Assembly: GCA_023229425.1 (NCBI GenBank)
Contig: JALNZG010000005.1
Location: forward strand, 62,001-126,000
Direction: 5' to 3'
DNA from: Ignavibacteriaceae bacterium
Lineage (GTDB): Bacteria; Bacteroidota; Ignavibacteria; Ignavibacteriales; Ignavibacteriaceae
DNA: 64,000 nucleotides
A program made the position numbers and the translations under genes. The notes under the pieces are model-generated. The model did not search any database. It saw only the letters and a list, made by a program, of their open reading frames with translations, and had not been told where the DNA came from. Below, piece by piece: positions 34,003-43,216 of the stretch (its first letter is position 1; each line of letters starts with the position of its first letter).

Positions 34003-35094
34003 ATGAAACTTATGCCCCAAATAATAGACTCTCAGTTCTTGATCAAAATCATCAAAAGTGAAGCGAATCAAGAGGAGAAACAACTTTTTGAAAATTGGTT
34101 AAATGAATCAGACGAGAACAAGGAAGAATTCGGAACGTTAGTTCTTCTTTGGAAAAAAGTTGCTGATTCAAAACTCCCTCCAATTCCAGATCAAGATATT
34201 CAGTGGGCAAAGCTACAAAATCAACTAGCGAAATTGAATTCGGTTGAACCTGAAGAAGCAAAATATCCTCCACTAAAAGTAGTAGTACCGGAAACGGAGC
34301 TTATTTCAAAAAAGAAAATTGGAGAGAAAAAGGATTACGGTTGGATACTTAAAGTGGCGGCTGTTTTCGTCATTTTATTTAGCATCCCGTTGTTAATATA
34401 TATTAATAAGAACAGTAAATCCGCACACCGTGTAAAACAAATCATCAGCTCGCAAACCGAATCACTTTATTCGTTAGTAGCAGGAAAAGGAGAGAGGAAA
34501 ACCATTCTGCTCTCAGATGGGTCTCTCGTTTATCTTAATGTTGATAGTAAGTTGATCTATCCTGCAAGATTCACAGATTCTTCCAGAGTCGTTGAACTTA
34601 TAGGTGAAGCCTATTTCAGTATATCACATGATGCATCAAAACCATTCAAGGTAATTTGTAGTAATACTATTACCGTTGTTAAAGGAACTGAATTTAACAT
34701 TAAGAACCGAAATGATTTGGTGAGAATATTACTTACAAAAGGGATCGTTGAAACTTTCGAGAAGGATTCCAACAAAGGAATTACTTTAAAGAAAGGAGAA
34801 ATGGTAACTTTTGATGAGAAGATCGGTTTTAGCAAACCGGCAAAGGCGAACATCAAACATTTCTTAGCATGGAGAAAAGGGAAATTTTCGTTTTCTCACA
34901 CACCGCTCGAGGATGTCATGGAAGAAATATCACGTTTTTATAATGTACAAGTTGTTTTTCGTAATCCGGCGGAAAGATCAAAAAACATAACAGGGGTTTT
35001 TGATACTGATTCGTTAGAGCACATTTTTTCAATTATCAGTTTAACTCTAGATGTAAAAATTGATCTAAACGGATCAAAAGTAATAGTTCAATAA
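34003..35094 (+). CDS. FecR-family anti-sigma factor
   Basis: A 363-residue single-pass inner-membrane protein. The cytoplasmic N-terminus (about 1-110) binds the sigma factor, a membrane helix follows (about 115-132), and the periplasmic part has the FecR domain with GEAYFSISHDASKPFKV and VVKGTEFNIKN. The C-terminus (about 300-363, PLEDVMEEISRFYNVQVVF) matches the DUF4974-type domain, which binds the STN domain of the partner receptor. It is 63 bases after the sigma gene and 40 bases before the receptor gene. Confidence 0.94.
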   Translation: MKLMPQIIDSQFLIKIIKSEANQEEKQLFENWLNESDENKEEFGTLVLLWKKVADSKLPPIPDQDIQWAKLQNQLAKLNSVEPEEAKYPPLKVVVPETELISKKKIGEKKDYGWILKVAAVFVILFSIPLLIYINKNSKSAHRVKQIISSQTESLYSLVAGKGERKTILLSDGSLVYLNVDSKLIYPARFTDSSRVVELIGEAYFSISHDASKPFKVICSNTITVVKGTEFNIKNRNDLVRILLTKGIVETFEKDSNKGITLKKGEMVTFDEKIGFSKPAKANIKHFLAWRKGKFSFSHTPLEDVMEEISRFYNVQVVFRNPAERSKNITGVFDTDSLEHIFSIISLTLDVKIDLNGSKVIVQ

Positions 35095-35134
35095 AATTAA
35101 TTTGTTTGTGAATGCATCACAATATGGTAGTTAC

Positions 35135-38119
35135 ATGAAGTATCTAAATAGCATTTTAATTTCTTTATTCTTTTTTGTGCAACTACTTAGTGCACAGATC
35201 AGTTCTCTTACGCCAACTTCAAAAGTTTCCGGTGAATTTGAAGAAGAAGAACCTCTTAAGTTTTTTGAACCTGCTGTTGAAGAAATGCAGGATTATGGTA
35301 AAGCTACAACCTCATTAAATACCCGGATCACTATTTCGTTTACAAATAAAAATTTGTCTGAAATTATCAAATCAATTGCAAAGACCTATAAGTTAAATTT
35401 CATCTTTGAAGATAGACTTCTCAATATCGCCGGTATTCATTACAATGCGGAAGATCAACCGCTTCATGTAGTGCTGGATGAATTATTAGAGCCTTTTGAT
35501 ATAAGTTATTTTGAGTTTGAAGCTGATAAAATAGCCCTTGCAAAAAGAACAAGAATTGACGAAAAAACCGGCATTGTTAAAGGTGTTATTAAAGATGAAA
35601 CCGGCGCTGCTTTGTACGGTGCAAGTATCTTAATTAAAGAATTAAAAATCGGCTGTGCTAGTGATGCTAAAGGCAATTTCTTAATAAAGAATATTCGTCC
35701 CGGTGATTACTCAATAGAAATATCATTTGTAGGTTATGAAAAGACTTCTCGTAAAATTAAAGTTACTGCGGGACAAGTTGTCGAACTCAATTTCAGTCTC
35801 AAAACTTCCGCGTTTCTTATTGGAGGAATTGTTGTAACCGGAACTGTTGAACTTCTTCCAAAAGATGTATCCACAAAAACAACAATTCAAAGTGGAGAAA
35901 TTGAACATTACCAGGCTTCTAGTTTAAAAGATGTTTTAGATTTAGTACCGGGCGTACAGAAAACCGATAATCCCGGGTTGGGAAAAACCAGCCAGATCAC
36001 GGTTAGAGGAGATGAGAGTGACGGTCTATCTGCTTTCGGGACTTTAGTTATAGTTGACGGTGTTCCAGTTTCCAATAATGCAAACCTTCAGTTTGAAAGA
36101 TTAACCGGTTCCAAATTTGGAACGTCAAATATGGGCGGCGGGGCTGATCTTCGAATGGTTCCTGCCGATAATATTGAATCAATTGAAGTTATTACCGGAC
36201 TTCCATCAGTGAGATACGGAGATGTTTCTGCAGGGGTAATAAATGTTCAGACAAAAATAGGCGCAGCTCCAAACCGATTGAAACTTAAAAATAATCCTGA
36301 TACACGCGAAGGAAATTTAGGGGGGGGATTTTTGATCGGCGATAACGGTTTAAGTTACAACATTAATGTGGCGCAAAGTGAAAGAGATGTAAGAAAAACG
36401 GGTGATGAATATCTTCGATTAACCGGACAAACGGTTTTTTCTTCAAATTATTTCGATAATTCACTTACGATGAATAATAAAATAAATTTTCAAAAAATCT
36501 TTGATGAAGAAGAACCAAAAGGTGATATTCAGCAGACAAAGAATTATAACCGGGGTTTCCAGTTAGGATATACTGTTTGGGGAAAATATAGACCGGTTGA
36601 TCTTTTGTCTTCATGGGATTATAATGCATTCGTTACGATGAGACGTGAGAACACAATGAAATCGGGTTTGAAACAGTCGGATTTAAGAATTCTTCCAAAC
36701 GGGGACACTGTTTCAACATATCTTGGTAAAGTTGAAACAAAAGGAATAGAATGGACGATCGGAAGCAGACTTGAGTGGAATAATGTTTTTTATACGGGAG
36801 ATATCATTCATAAAGTTATGATTGGAGCTGACCCCCAATACAATTTGAACACCGGAGAGGGAGTAGTGTTTGATACATTATTCAGCTATTACGGCGTCGA
36901 ATCCGGTAGAAGACCTTATAATTTTGATGATATTCCGGGACAATTCCTTCTTAATTTTTATGCAGAAGATAAAATGACGGGGCATTTTTTATTCGACTAT
37001 AATATAATGTTGGGATGCCGTTATGAAATGTACCGTCCTTATGAATTTAATTTTAAAGGATTGTGGGGCGACGGTGATCTTGTAAAATCTCATCAGGGAA
37101 CTTACTTTAATCCACGTGCGAGTATGATGATCTATTTATCCGAGACAAATCAGATTAGGGTAAGTGCCGGAGTTACTTCAAAATCACCCCCGATGAGTAA
37201 TATTTACCCGCCTGAGAGCGTCGTTACTTGGAGAAATCCATTTGATAGCACGACTACTTATTTTAGATACGATAAGCGGGTTCCTGAATTAAAAGCATAT
37301 AGAGAAAATCAATTTGAAGTTTCTTATGACCAAAAGTTCTCAAATTTGATCGGGACTTCATTTTCTGCTTATTACAAAAAAAGAGGAAATGAACCCGAAG
37401 CTCAAACTGTTCCGGTTTTCTTTTCAACTACATATAATGGGAAACGGTATGTATTTTATACGGACTATTATTCGCTCTATCAAAATTTAGGTTGGACAGA
37501 AAGCAAAGGACTTGAGTTCTCCATCAGAACAACAAAGATAAAACCTTTGAACATGGAATTTCAGGTTGTCGGTTCATACAATTTCTTAAAGTCGGGGAGA
37601 GGTGGATATTCCTTTGGCTCTACACCTGACACAGCAATAGGACAATATCCAAATTATGTAGTACCGAATAGTTCAAACGATACACTAATCGGTTGGACTT
37701 ATTCTCCCGCAGAAAGATGGAGTGACAGATTTCAAATTAATTATTATGTTAAATATACACTAGCTTCGTTAGGTCTTTGGGTCACTCTTCGTGCTGAGCA
37801 ACTCGCTTGGGAAAGAAGTCAAAATTCTGGCGGCGCTCTGCAAGATTTTTCAAAATTGAATGAAACTCAAAAAGTCAGCTATTTATTCGATAGAGAAATT
37901 AAAACTAAACCCAACAAATGGTTATTTAATTTAAATGTTAGTAAATCATTATTTCCGGGGGGCGAAGTATCTTTTTATGTAAATAATTTCTTAGATGATC
38001 CAGCAATCAGAACTTATAATTTAACACCGACTAATACTAATCAGGAAACCAGAAATCCTGATCTTACGTATGGAATAGAGTTTAGTTTCATTGTTGATAA
38101 ATTTTTCGGAAGAGATTAA
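35135..38119 (+). CDS. TonB-dependent receptor with STN signalling domain
   Basis: A 994-residue outer-membrane receptor. After the signal peptide (to about LLSAQ) comes an acidic region, an STN domain (about 61-138, ISFTNKNLSEIIKSIAKTYKLNFIF), a carboxypeptidase-regulatory-like beta-sandwich (about 146-234, GVIKDETGAALYGASILIKE), a TonB plug (about 250-390) and a 22-strand-type barrel. An in-frame TTG at 35102 is also possible; the ATG at 35135 gives the better signal peptide. The STN domain and the upstream FecR/sigma pair mean that it both imports a ligand and reports it. No SusD-like lipoprotein follows, so the ligand is not an obvious glycan. Confidence 0.93.
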   Translation: MKYLNSILISLFFFVQLLSAQISSLTPTSKVSGEFEEEEPLKFFEPAVEEMQDYGKATTSLNTRITISFTNKNLSEIIKSIAKTYKLNFIFEDRLLNIAGIHYNAEDQPLHVVLDELLEPFDISYFEFEADKIALAKRTRIDEKTGIVKGVIKDETGAALYGASILIKELKIGCASDAKGNFLIKNIRPGDYSIEISFVGYEKTSRKIKVTAGQVVELNFSLKTSAFLIGGIVVTGTVELLPKDVSTKTTIQSGEIEHYQASSLKDVLDLVPGVQKTDNPGLGKTSQITVRGDESDGLSAFGTLVIVDGVPVSNNANLQFERLTGSKFGTSNMGGGADLRMVPADNIESIEVITGLPSVRYGDVSAGVINVQTKIGAAPNRLKLKNNPDTREGNLGGGFLIGDNGLSYNINVAQSERDVRKTGDEYLRLTGQTVFSSNYFDNSLTMNNKINFQKIFDEEEPKGDIQQTKNYNRGFQLGYTVWGKYRPVDLLSSWDYNAFVTMRRENTMKSGLKQSDLRILPNGDTVSTYLGKVETKGIEWTIGSRLEWNNVFYTGDIIHKVMIGADPQYNLNTGEGVVFDTLFSYYGVESGRRPYNFDDIPGQFLLNFYAEDKMTGHFLFDYNIMLGCRYEMYRPYEFNFKGLWGDGDLVKSHQGTYFNPRASMMIYLSETNQIRVSAGVTSKSPPMSNIYPPESVVTWRNPFDSTTTYFRYDKRVPELKAYRENQFEVSYDQKFSNLIGTSFSAYYKKRGNEPEAQTVPVFFSTTYNGKRYVFYTDYYSLYQNLGWTESKGLEFSIRTTKIKPLNMEFQVVGSYNFLKSGRGGYSFGSTPDTAIGQYPNYVVPNSSNDTLIGWTYSPAERWSDRFQINYYVKYTLASLGLWVTLRAEQLAWERSQNSGGALQDFSKLNETQKVSYLFDREIKTKPNKWLFNLNVSKSLFPGGEVSFYVNNFLDDPAIRTYNLTPTNTNQETRNPDLTYGIEFSFIVDKFFGRD

Positions 38120-38122
38120 ACG

Positions 38123-39214
38123 ATGAAGACCATTTTCTCTTTTTATCTCATATTTATGCTATTCGTCGGATGCAGAGAAAATCCTCCTGTAGGGGTTGAC
38201 GGAGGTGCAGAGATCCAAATATTTTCCGTTTGGGATTCAGTTCGTCAAGATCAGAGCACCGTTTCTTCTCCGATGAAAAACGCCAAAGCAATTTTAACTT
38301 CGGAATATGGAACTTTCGTAAAAACAACCGATGAAAATGGAGTTTTAATTCTCAGTGGTCTTCCGTCATCTTTATATAATATTTCTATACGGATGCCACA
38401 TCCTTCTGATCCGAGCATTTTATTGGTTGGTAGTCTTCGTGATGTACCTGTAATCTCCGGTAGCAAGTTTAGTGATACAATTTTAGCTAAACCGATATCC
38501 TCATTCGGAATTGCTGTTAATGAAGTTTACGCATGTGGTCCCGTAAATAATATTTTCTTCTTTTTCGATCAATTTATTGAACTCTATAATTCGAGCGATA
38601 GTGTAAAATATCTTGACGGTATGCAGGTTATGAGAGTTTCCGGGAACAGCGCCGGTAAAGGTGCAGGCGCCGATGAAGATGATGATGGTGATATTGACGG
38701 AATAACTTATATTTTTAAATTTCCCGGATTACCTGGACAAAAAAATTATCCTTTTAATCCGAAAACTTTTCAGGTTCTTGCTTCGGATGGAATAAATCAT
38801 AAAAGTACACTTGCCAACAGTGTTGATCTTAGCAATGCAGATTGGGAATTCTATAACCAATTCTCTGCAAATGATATTGATAATCCTAGCGTGAATAATC
38901 TAATCAATATCCGTTCAGATAGAACAGTTGACTTTTTAATCGGTCTTAATGATGATATCATTGTTATTGCTTCCGGGATAGATTCGATATGGATTGATGG
39001 AATAGATATCTCAACTATAATTGACGGATTTGAATATCAATCGAGTCCAACTTTAATGAAGACCTTAGATAACAGAATTGATAGAGGATTTGCTCTCAGT
39101 CCGGGGAAATATAGTGGTCAGTCAATGCAACGGCGTGATTCCGGCGGTGATACTAATGATTCTTCGCTTGACTGGGAAATTATCCCAAATCCGACACCGG
39201 GATATTTTAAATAA
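38123..39214 (+). CDS. DUF4876-like surface lipoprotein, copy 1
   Basis: A 363-residue lipoprotein (lipobox FVGC, Cys17). The N-terminal third is a beta-sandwich (AKAILTSEYGTFVKTTDENG, LSGLPSSLYNISIRMPHP); the rest has FIELYNSSDSVKYLDGMQVM and an acidic, probably Ca2+-binding DEDDDGDIDG loop. I associate this with DUF4876/lamin-tail-like proteins. It begins four bases after the receptor stop, so it is probably the surface partner of the receptor, in place of a SusD. Copy 2 follows directly. Confidence 0.85.
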   Translation: MKTIFSFYLIFMLFVGCRENPPVGVDGGAEIQIFSVWDSVRQDQSTVSSPMKNAKAILTSEYGTFVKTTDENGVLILSGLPSSLYNISIRMPHPSDPSILLVGSLRDVPVISGSKFSDTILAKPISSFGIAVNEVYACGPVNNIFFFFDQFIELYNSSDSVKYLDGMQVMRVSGNSAGKGAGADEDDDGDIDGITYIFKFPGLPGQKNYPFNPKTFQVLASDGINHKSTLANSVDLSNADWEFYNQFSANDIDNPSVNNLINIRSDRTVDFLIGLNDDIIVIASGIDSIWIDGIDISTIIDGFEYQSSPTLMKTLDNRIDRGFALSPGKYSGQSMQRRDSGGDTNDSSLDWEIIPNPTPGYFK

Positions 39215-39233
39215 TTATTTAACGACGCAAAAA

Positions 39234-40367
39234 ATGAAAACATCACTTAAAAATATTTGGCGTAATGGAGAGCAGCCGTTTTTTATGATACTTATTTTTT
39301 CTGTTGTGATCTTTCTTTATGGATGTCATGAAGAACTTCCAACCACCATTGATGGAAATGCGAAAATTGAGTTGACCGCTATTTGGGATACTTCTTCGGT
39401 TGAGAATGTCACAAAATACATTCCTTTAATAAATGCAAAAGTAATTTTATCGTCGGAATATGGCGTTTCGGTTCGCACAACCGATGAGAATGGAAAATTA
39501 TTAGTTTCAGGCTTACCGTCATCAACGTATAGTATTTCTGTTAGAATGCCGCATCCACTTGATCCGAATATTTTGCTGGTTGGAAGTGTTAGAGATAGAG
39601 AAATTATCACGGGGAATGTTTTTATGGATACCATCATAGCTAAACCGATCTCTAGTTCCGGTATTTCAATTAATGAGATTTATGCAAGCGGACCTGTAAA
39701 TAGCATCTATTATTTTTATGATCAATTTATTGAGTTATATAATGCAAGCGACAGTGTAAAGTATTTAGATGGAATGTTGGTTATGCGGGTATCTGGTAAC
39801 AATGATGGGGGAAAAGGTCCCGGAGCCGATGAAGATGATGATAATGATATGGACGGAGTTACTTATGTATTCAAATTTCCAGGAAGATCGGGAGAACAAA
39901 ATTATCCTTTTTATCCTAAATCTTTTCTTGTGCTTGCTCAGGATGCGGTAAACCATAAGAATACAGTTTCGGCAAGTATTGATCTGAATGGTGCAAATTG
40001 GGAATTCTTCAATCAATTTTCGGCAAATGATATTGATAATCCGAATGTTCCGAATCTGATCAACTTGAGATCAGAATCGACTGTTGACTTTATGATCAAT
40101 CTTTCAAGTGATGTTATCGTCGTTTCGTCCGGTGTTGATTCAATTTGGACTGATGGGATAGATATTTCAAATGTTATTGACGGCGTAGAATATCAATCAA
40201 CAATGACAACTGCCAAAACTTTGGACAGTAGAGTGGATAGAGGTTTTGTGTTAAGCCCGGCTAAATACGGTGGGCAATCAATTCAAAGACGTGAACAAGG
40301 ATCAGACACAAATGACGCAACTATGGATTGGGAAATAATTCCAAAGCCAACACCCGGATTTCAATAA
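39234..40367 (+). CDS. DUF4876-like surface lipoprotein, copy 2
   Basis: A 377-residue paralogue of the preceding gene: lipobox LYGC (Cys31), the same layout with RTTDENGKLLVSGLPSS, FIELYNASDSVKYLDGMLVM and an acidic loop (DEDDDNDMDG). Tandem duplication is the simplest explanation. The start is the ATG at 39234; a longer frame that begins at 39078 inside copy 1 is rejected because it would precede the lipoprotein signal. It has a longer N-terminal tail before the signal helix than copy 1. Confidence 0.85.
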   Translation: MKTSLKNIWRNGEQPFFMILIFSVVIFLYGCHEELPTTIDGNAKIELTAIWDTSSVENVTKYIPLINAKVILSSEYGVSVRTTDENGKLLVSGLPSSTYSISVRMPHPLDPNILLVGSVRDREIITGNVFMDTIIAKPISSSGISINEIYASGPVNSIYYFYDQFIELYNASDSVKYLDGMLVMRVSGNNDGGKGPGADEDDDNDMDGVTYVFKFPGRSGEQNYPFYPKSFLVLAQDAVNHKNTVSASIDLNGANWEFFNQFSANDIDNPNVPNLINLRSESTVDFMINLSSDVIVVSSGVDSIWTDGIDISNVIDGVEYQSTMTTAKTLDSRVDRGFVLSPAKYGGQSIQRREQGSDTNDATMDWEIIPKPTPGFQ

Positions 40368-40405
40368 AAAAGATTTATTAACTAAACTATGAGAAAAATA
40401 AATTA

Positions 40406-41293
40406 ATGGAAAATGTTGTTGAAGTAAAAAACCTAACACATTACTACGGTAATAAATTAGTCTTTGAGGATTTCAATTTTGAAATCAAAAGTGGTAGAAT
40501 TTTCGGACTGCTCGGAAAAAACGGAACAGGCAAAACCACTACTATCAATATTTTGAATGGATTCCTGAAACCCACAAGTGGGCAGTGCCTTATGTTCGGA
40601 GAGAATTCATATAAACTTCCGCCCCAAACAAAAGCAAGAGTCGGATTTCTGATAGAAGGACATATTCAATATAGTTTTATGTCTATCAAGCAGATTGAAA
40701 AATTCTATTCGGCTTTTTATCCAAAGTGGAAAAAAGAACCGTACTATGAATTGATGGCAAAATTAGAAGTAACTCAAGATCAAAAATTATCTAAAATGTC
40801 ATGCGGACAAAGATCGCAAGTCGCACTCGGATTGATTCTTGCACAAGACCCTGATCTGCTTATCCTTGATGACTACTCCATGGGGCTTGATGCCGGTTAT
40901 AGAAGGCTTTTCCTCGACTATTTAATTGAATATGCCAAAGCTGAGTCAAAAACTATTTTTATCACTTCTCATATCATTCAGGATTTGGAAAATTTTCTTG
41001 ATGATTGTCTGATCATAGATTACAGATCTGTTTTAGTAGCTATGCCGATAAAGGAATTTCAAAAAACATTTAAACAGTACAAGTTTCATGTTCCTAATCC
41101 GGAATTCAGATTATCAAAAAATAATATTATTAAGAACTATGAAATTTTAAAAGATAAAGCATCCGTTTATACTTTTTCAGAAAGACCTGAATTGGAAGCA
41201 TATCTTAATTCATTAAGCATAAATAATTCTACTGTTGAAGAAGTTCCAATGACTTTGGAAGACGCTTTCATCGGTATTACCGGAAAATATTAG
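40406..41293 (+). CDS. ABC transporter ATPase with atypical Walker B
   Basis: A 295-residue ABC ATPase with Walker A GKNGTGKT (37-44), a signature-like MSCGQR (131-136, normally LSGGQ), Walker B LLILDD (151-156) and the switch His in TSHII (His189). The residue after the Walker B aspartate, where the catalytic Glu normally sits, is Asp156. It is followed by a membrane subunit and a DUF4857-like protein, so it drives a two- or three-component exporter. The weak motifs could mean slow hydrolysis. Confidence 0.9.
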   Translation: MENVVEVKNLTHYYGNKLVFEDFNFEIKSGRIFGLLGKNGTGKTTTINILNGFLKPTSGQCLMFGENSYKLPPQTKARVGFLIEGHIQYSFMSIKQIEKFYSAFYPKWKKEPYYELMAKLEVTQDQKLSKMSCGQRSQVALGLILAQDPDLLILDDYSMGLDAGYRRLFLDYLIEYAKAESKTIFITSHIIQDLENFLDDCLIIDYRSVLVAMPIKEFQKTFKQYKFHVPNPEFRLSKNNIIKNYEILKDKASVYTFSERPELEAYLNSLSINNSTVEEVPMTLEDAFIGITGKY

Positions 41294-41302
41294 GAGATTA
41301 TA

Positions 41303-41965
41303 ATGTATTCAGCTTTACTTTACAAAGAATGGTTAAAAATTAGATGGGCTTTCTTTGGAATGGCACTTCTGAGTTTATTAGCCTTGACTTATATTGCCTT
41401 AAATCTCGCTTACTATGTTGAGTTTATGACGGCAAAAGGATTTTGGGGAAATGTTATTTTATTAGGATTTCCTTTCTTCTCTGAAATCGAATACATTCCT
41501 TTACTCTCAGGAATTGTGATTGCGATTGTGCAGTTTTCTCCGGAGATGAACTTATCGCGGTTAAAATTAACACTTCATCTTCCGGTTGAAGAGAACAAAC
41601 TGCTTATGCAAATGATAAGTTTTGGATTCATGCTTCTTATTCTTCTCTTTGTGCTTATCACACTCATGCTTTGGATTATCGTTGGAATTTATCTTCCGGT
41701 TGAAGTCGTCATCTTCGTACTTAATTCGTTATTCCCCTGGTTAATGGTTGGATTAACTGCTTATTTTTTAACCGCTGCAATAATCATTGAACCTGTTTGG
41801 GCAAGAAGATTGATCCTTGTTCCATTCACCCTTGGATTTCTTGATTTGTTCTTTAACGCTGTAAATCCACATGCACAATTAACGGTCTTCTTCATTTTTT
41901 CGGGTCTATTAACTTCAACACTAATTCTATTTTCAGGATATCATTTTAAGAGAGGAATAAAGTAA
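41303..41965 (+). CDS. ABC transporter membrane subunit
   Basis: A 220-residue protein with six predicted helices, starting 10 bases after the ATPase gene. It looks like the small permeases of ABC-2/DrrB-like exporters. Its stop and the start of the next gene share one base (TAATG). The family is assigned mainly by context and helix count. Confidence 0.82.
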   Translation: MYSALLYKEWLKIRWAFFGMALLSLLALTYIALNLAYYVEFMTAKGFWGNVILLGFPFFSEIEYIPLLSGIVIAIVQFSPEMNLSRLKLTLHLPVEENKLLMQMISFGFMLLILLFVLITLMLWIIVGIYLPVEVVIFVLNSLFPWLMVGLTAYFLTAAIIIEPVWARRLILVPFTLGFLDLFFNAVNPHAQLTVFFIFSGLLTSTLILFSGYHFKRGIK

Positions 41966-43209
41966 TGCTTGTTAAATTTTCGAGAATTATTTATTTGCTC
42001 TTGATCGTTTTTGTTTCATCTATTTTTATTCCTAAATATTATTGGATGAAATTTGAAAAGAACATCAGAACCCCATTGGTTTACTTCAGCCCCATTAAAA
42101 ATGATTTTCTCATCAGAAATCAAAATAATAATGAGACATTCTACGTTGACAGAAAAGGGAAACGATATAACCGGGAAGATTTTGAAATATTGATGCCTTT
42201 ACTCAATTACAGGCAGTTGATCCTTGAGAATAAATTACCGGATTCACTTAATGGTGAACCGTTGTTAATGGATAAGATCAGACTCAACAATATAATGCTG
42301 AAAGTTTATCCTGATGAAATTGATTATGAGCCAATTCAATTATCTCCGATGTTTGAATCTAAATCAGGCAGAGTAAAATTAGAAATGCCGAACGACTATT
42401 TTAGAATTACAAAGAGTTTTGAGTTCATAGATTGCGAAACAAACTCCATCGATAAAAAGAAAAGCCTTTGTTTTACAACTTATCTGAAGGCGAAAAAATT
42501 CTCTTTCCCTGCAAAAATTATTGCGGGTAATCCCACAACAAAAAAAGCATTTGATGAAGGATATTTTGTCCTCGATTCAAAAAATAAGTTATTCCATATA
42601 AAAATGGTAAAGGGGAAACCATTTTGTGTGAACACGACTATTCCCGATTCGCTTGATATTGTTTACATGAAAATTATAGAGATGCCGTTAAAAGAATTTT
42701 ATGGCTTGGTATTTACTAAACCCGGCGATGTTTATTTGATTAGTTATGAGAACTATAAACTTGTTAAACTTCCATTGAATGGATATGATATTGAAAAAGA
42801 TATTTTCGCTTTAATGGGAGACCAATTTTATCGAACGATCTCTCTTATCGGTTCAAAAAATATTCGCACCATAGTCACCGACAGAAATTACAGTGTGGTT
42901 GATCGCTATGAAGAAACCTGGAAAAATAATTATGATTTAACTGCCGGCGTTGTTGCTTCTTATGTTTTTCCTTTTATATTAAAACTAAATGATGCAAATA
43001 GTTCTTTTTCTAATTTCTATTTCAGATTATCAGGTTTTCGATCAATAATGGGAGCGTTAATCTTAGCCATACTAACTTATTTTATTTTACGCAGCCGTAA
43101 TATCCCTGTAAAAAAAGGATGGTTTGATATTGTCATTGTCCTGTTCACCGGAGTTTTCGGGTTTATTGCAATTTTACTTGTTAAAAATGTAGATAAAAAT
43201 TTGGAGTAA
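41965..43209 (+). CDS. DUF4857-like membrane protein
   Basis: A 414-residue protein with an N-terminal helix (about 7-25), a long extracytoplasmic beta-rich part (about 35-350) and two C-terminal helices (about 355-405). Motifs DFEILMPLLNYRQLILENKLPDSLNGEPL recall DUF4857 proteins, which in Bacteroidota lie beside this type of ABC pair (recalled). It overlaps the permease stop by one base. It is probably a third component that senses or hands over the substrate. Confidence 0.8.
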   Translation: MLVKFSRIIYLLLIVFVSSIFIPKYYWMKFEKNIRTPLVYFSPIKNDFLIRNQNNNETFYVDRKGKRYNREDFEILMPLLNYRQLILENKLPDSLNGEPLLMDKIRLNNIMLKVYPDEIDYEPIQLSPMFESKSGRVKLEMPNDYFRITKSFEFIDCETNSIDKKKSLCFTTYLKAKKFSFPAKIIAGNPTTKKAFDEGYFVLDSKNKLFHIKMVKGKPFCVNTTIPDSLDIVYMKIIEMPLKEFYGLVFTKPGDVYLISYENYKLVKLPLNGYDIEKDIFALMGDQFYRTISLIGSKNIRTIVTDRNYSVVDRYEETWKNNYDLTAGVVASYVFPFILKLNDANSSFSNFYFRLSGFRSIMGALILAILTYFILRSRNIPVKKGWFDIVIVLFTGVFGFIAILLVKNVDKNLE

Positions 43210-43216
43210 TTGAGTA

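Noticed and set aside
39078..39233. Longer N-terminus for DUF4876-like copy 2
   Set aside because: It would overlap copy 1 in another frame and place 52 residues before the lipoprotein signal; the ATG at 39234 fits the lipobox.
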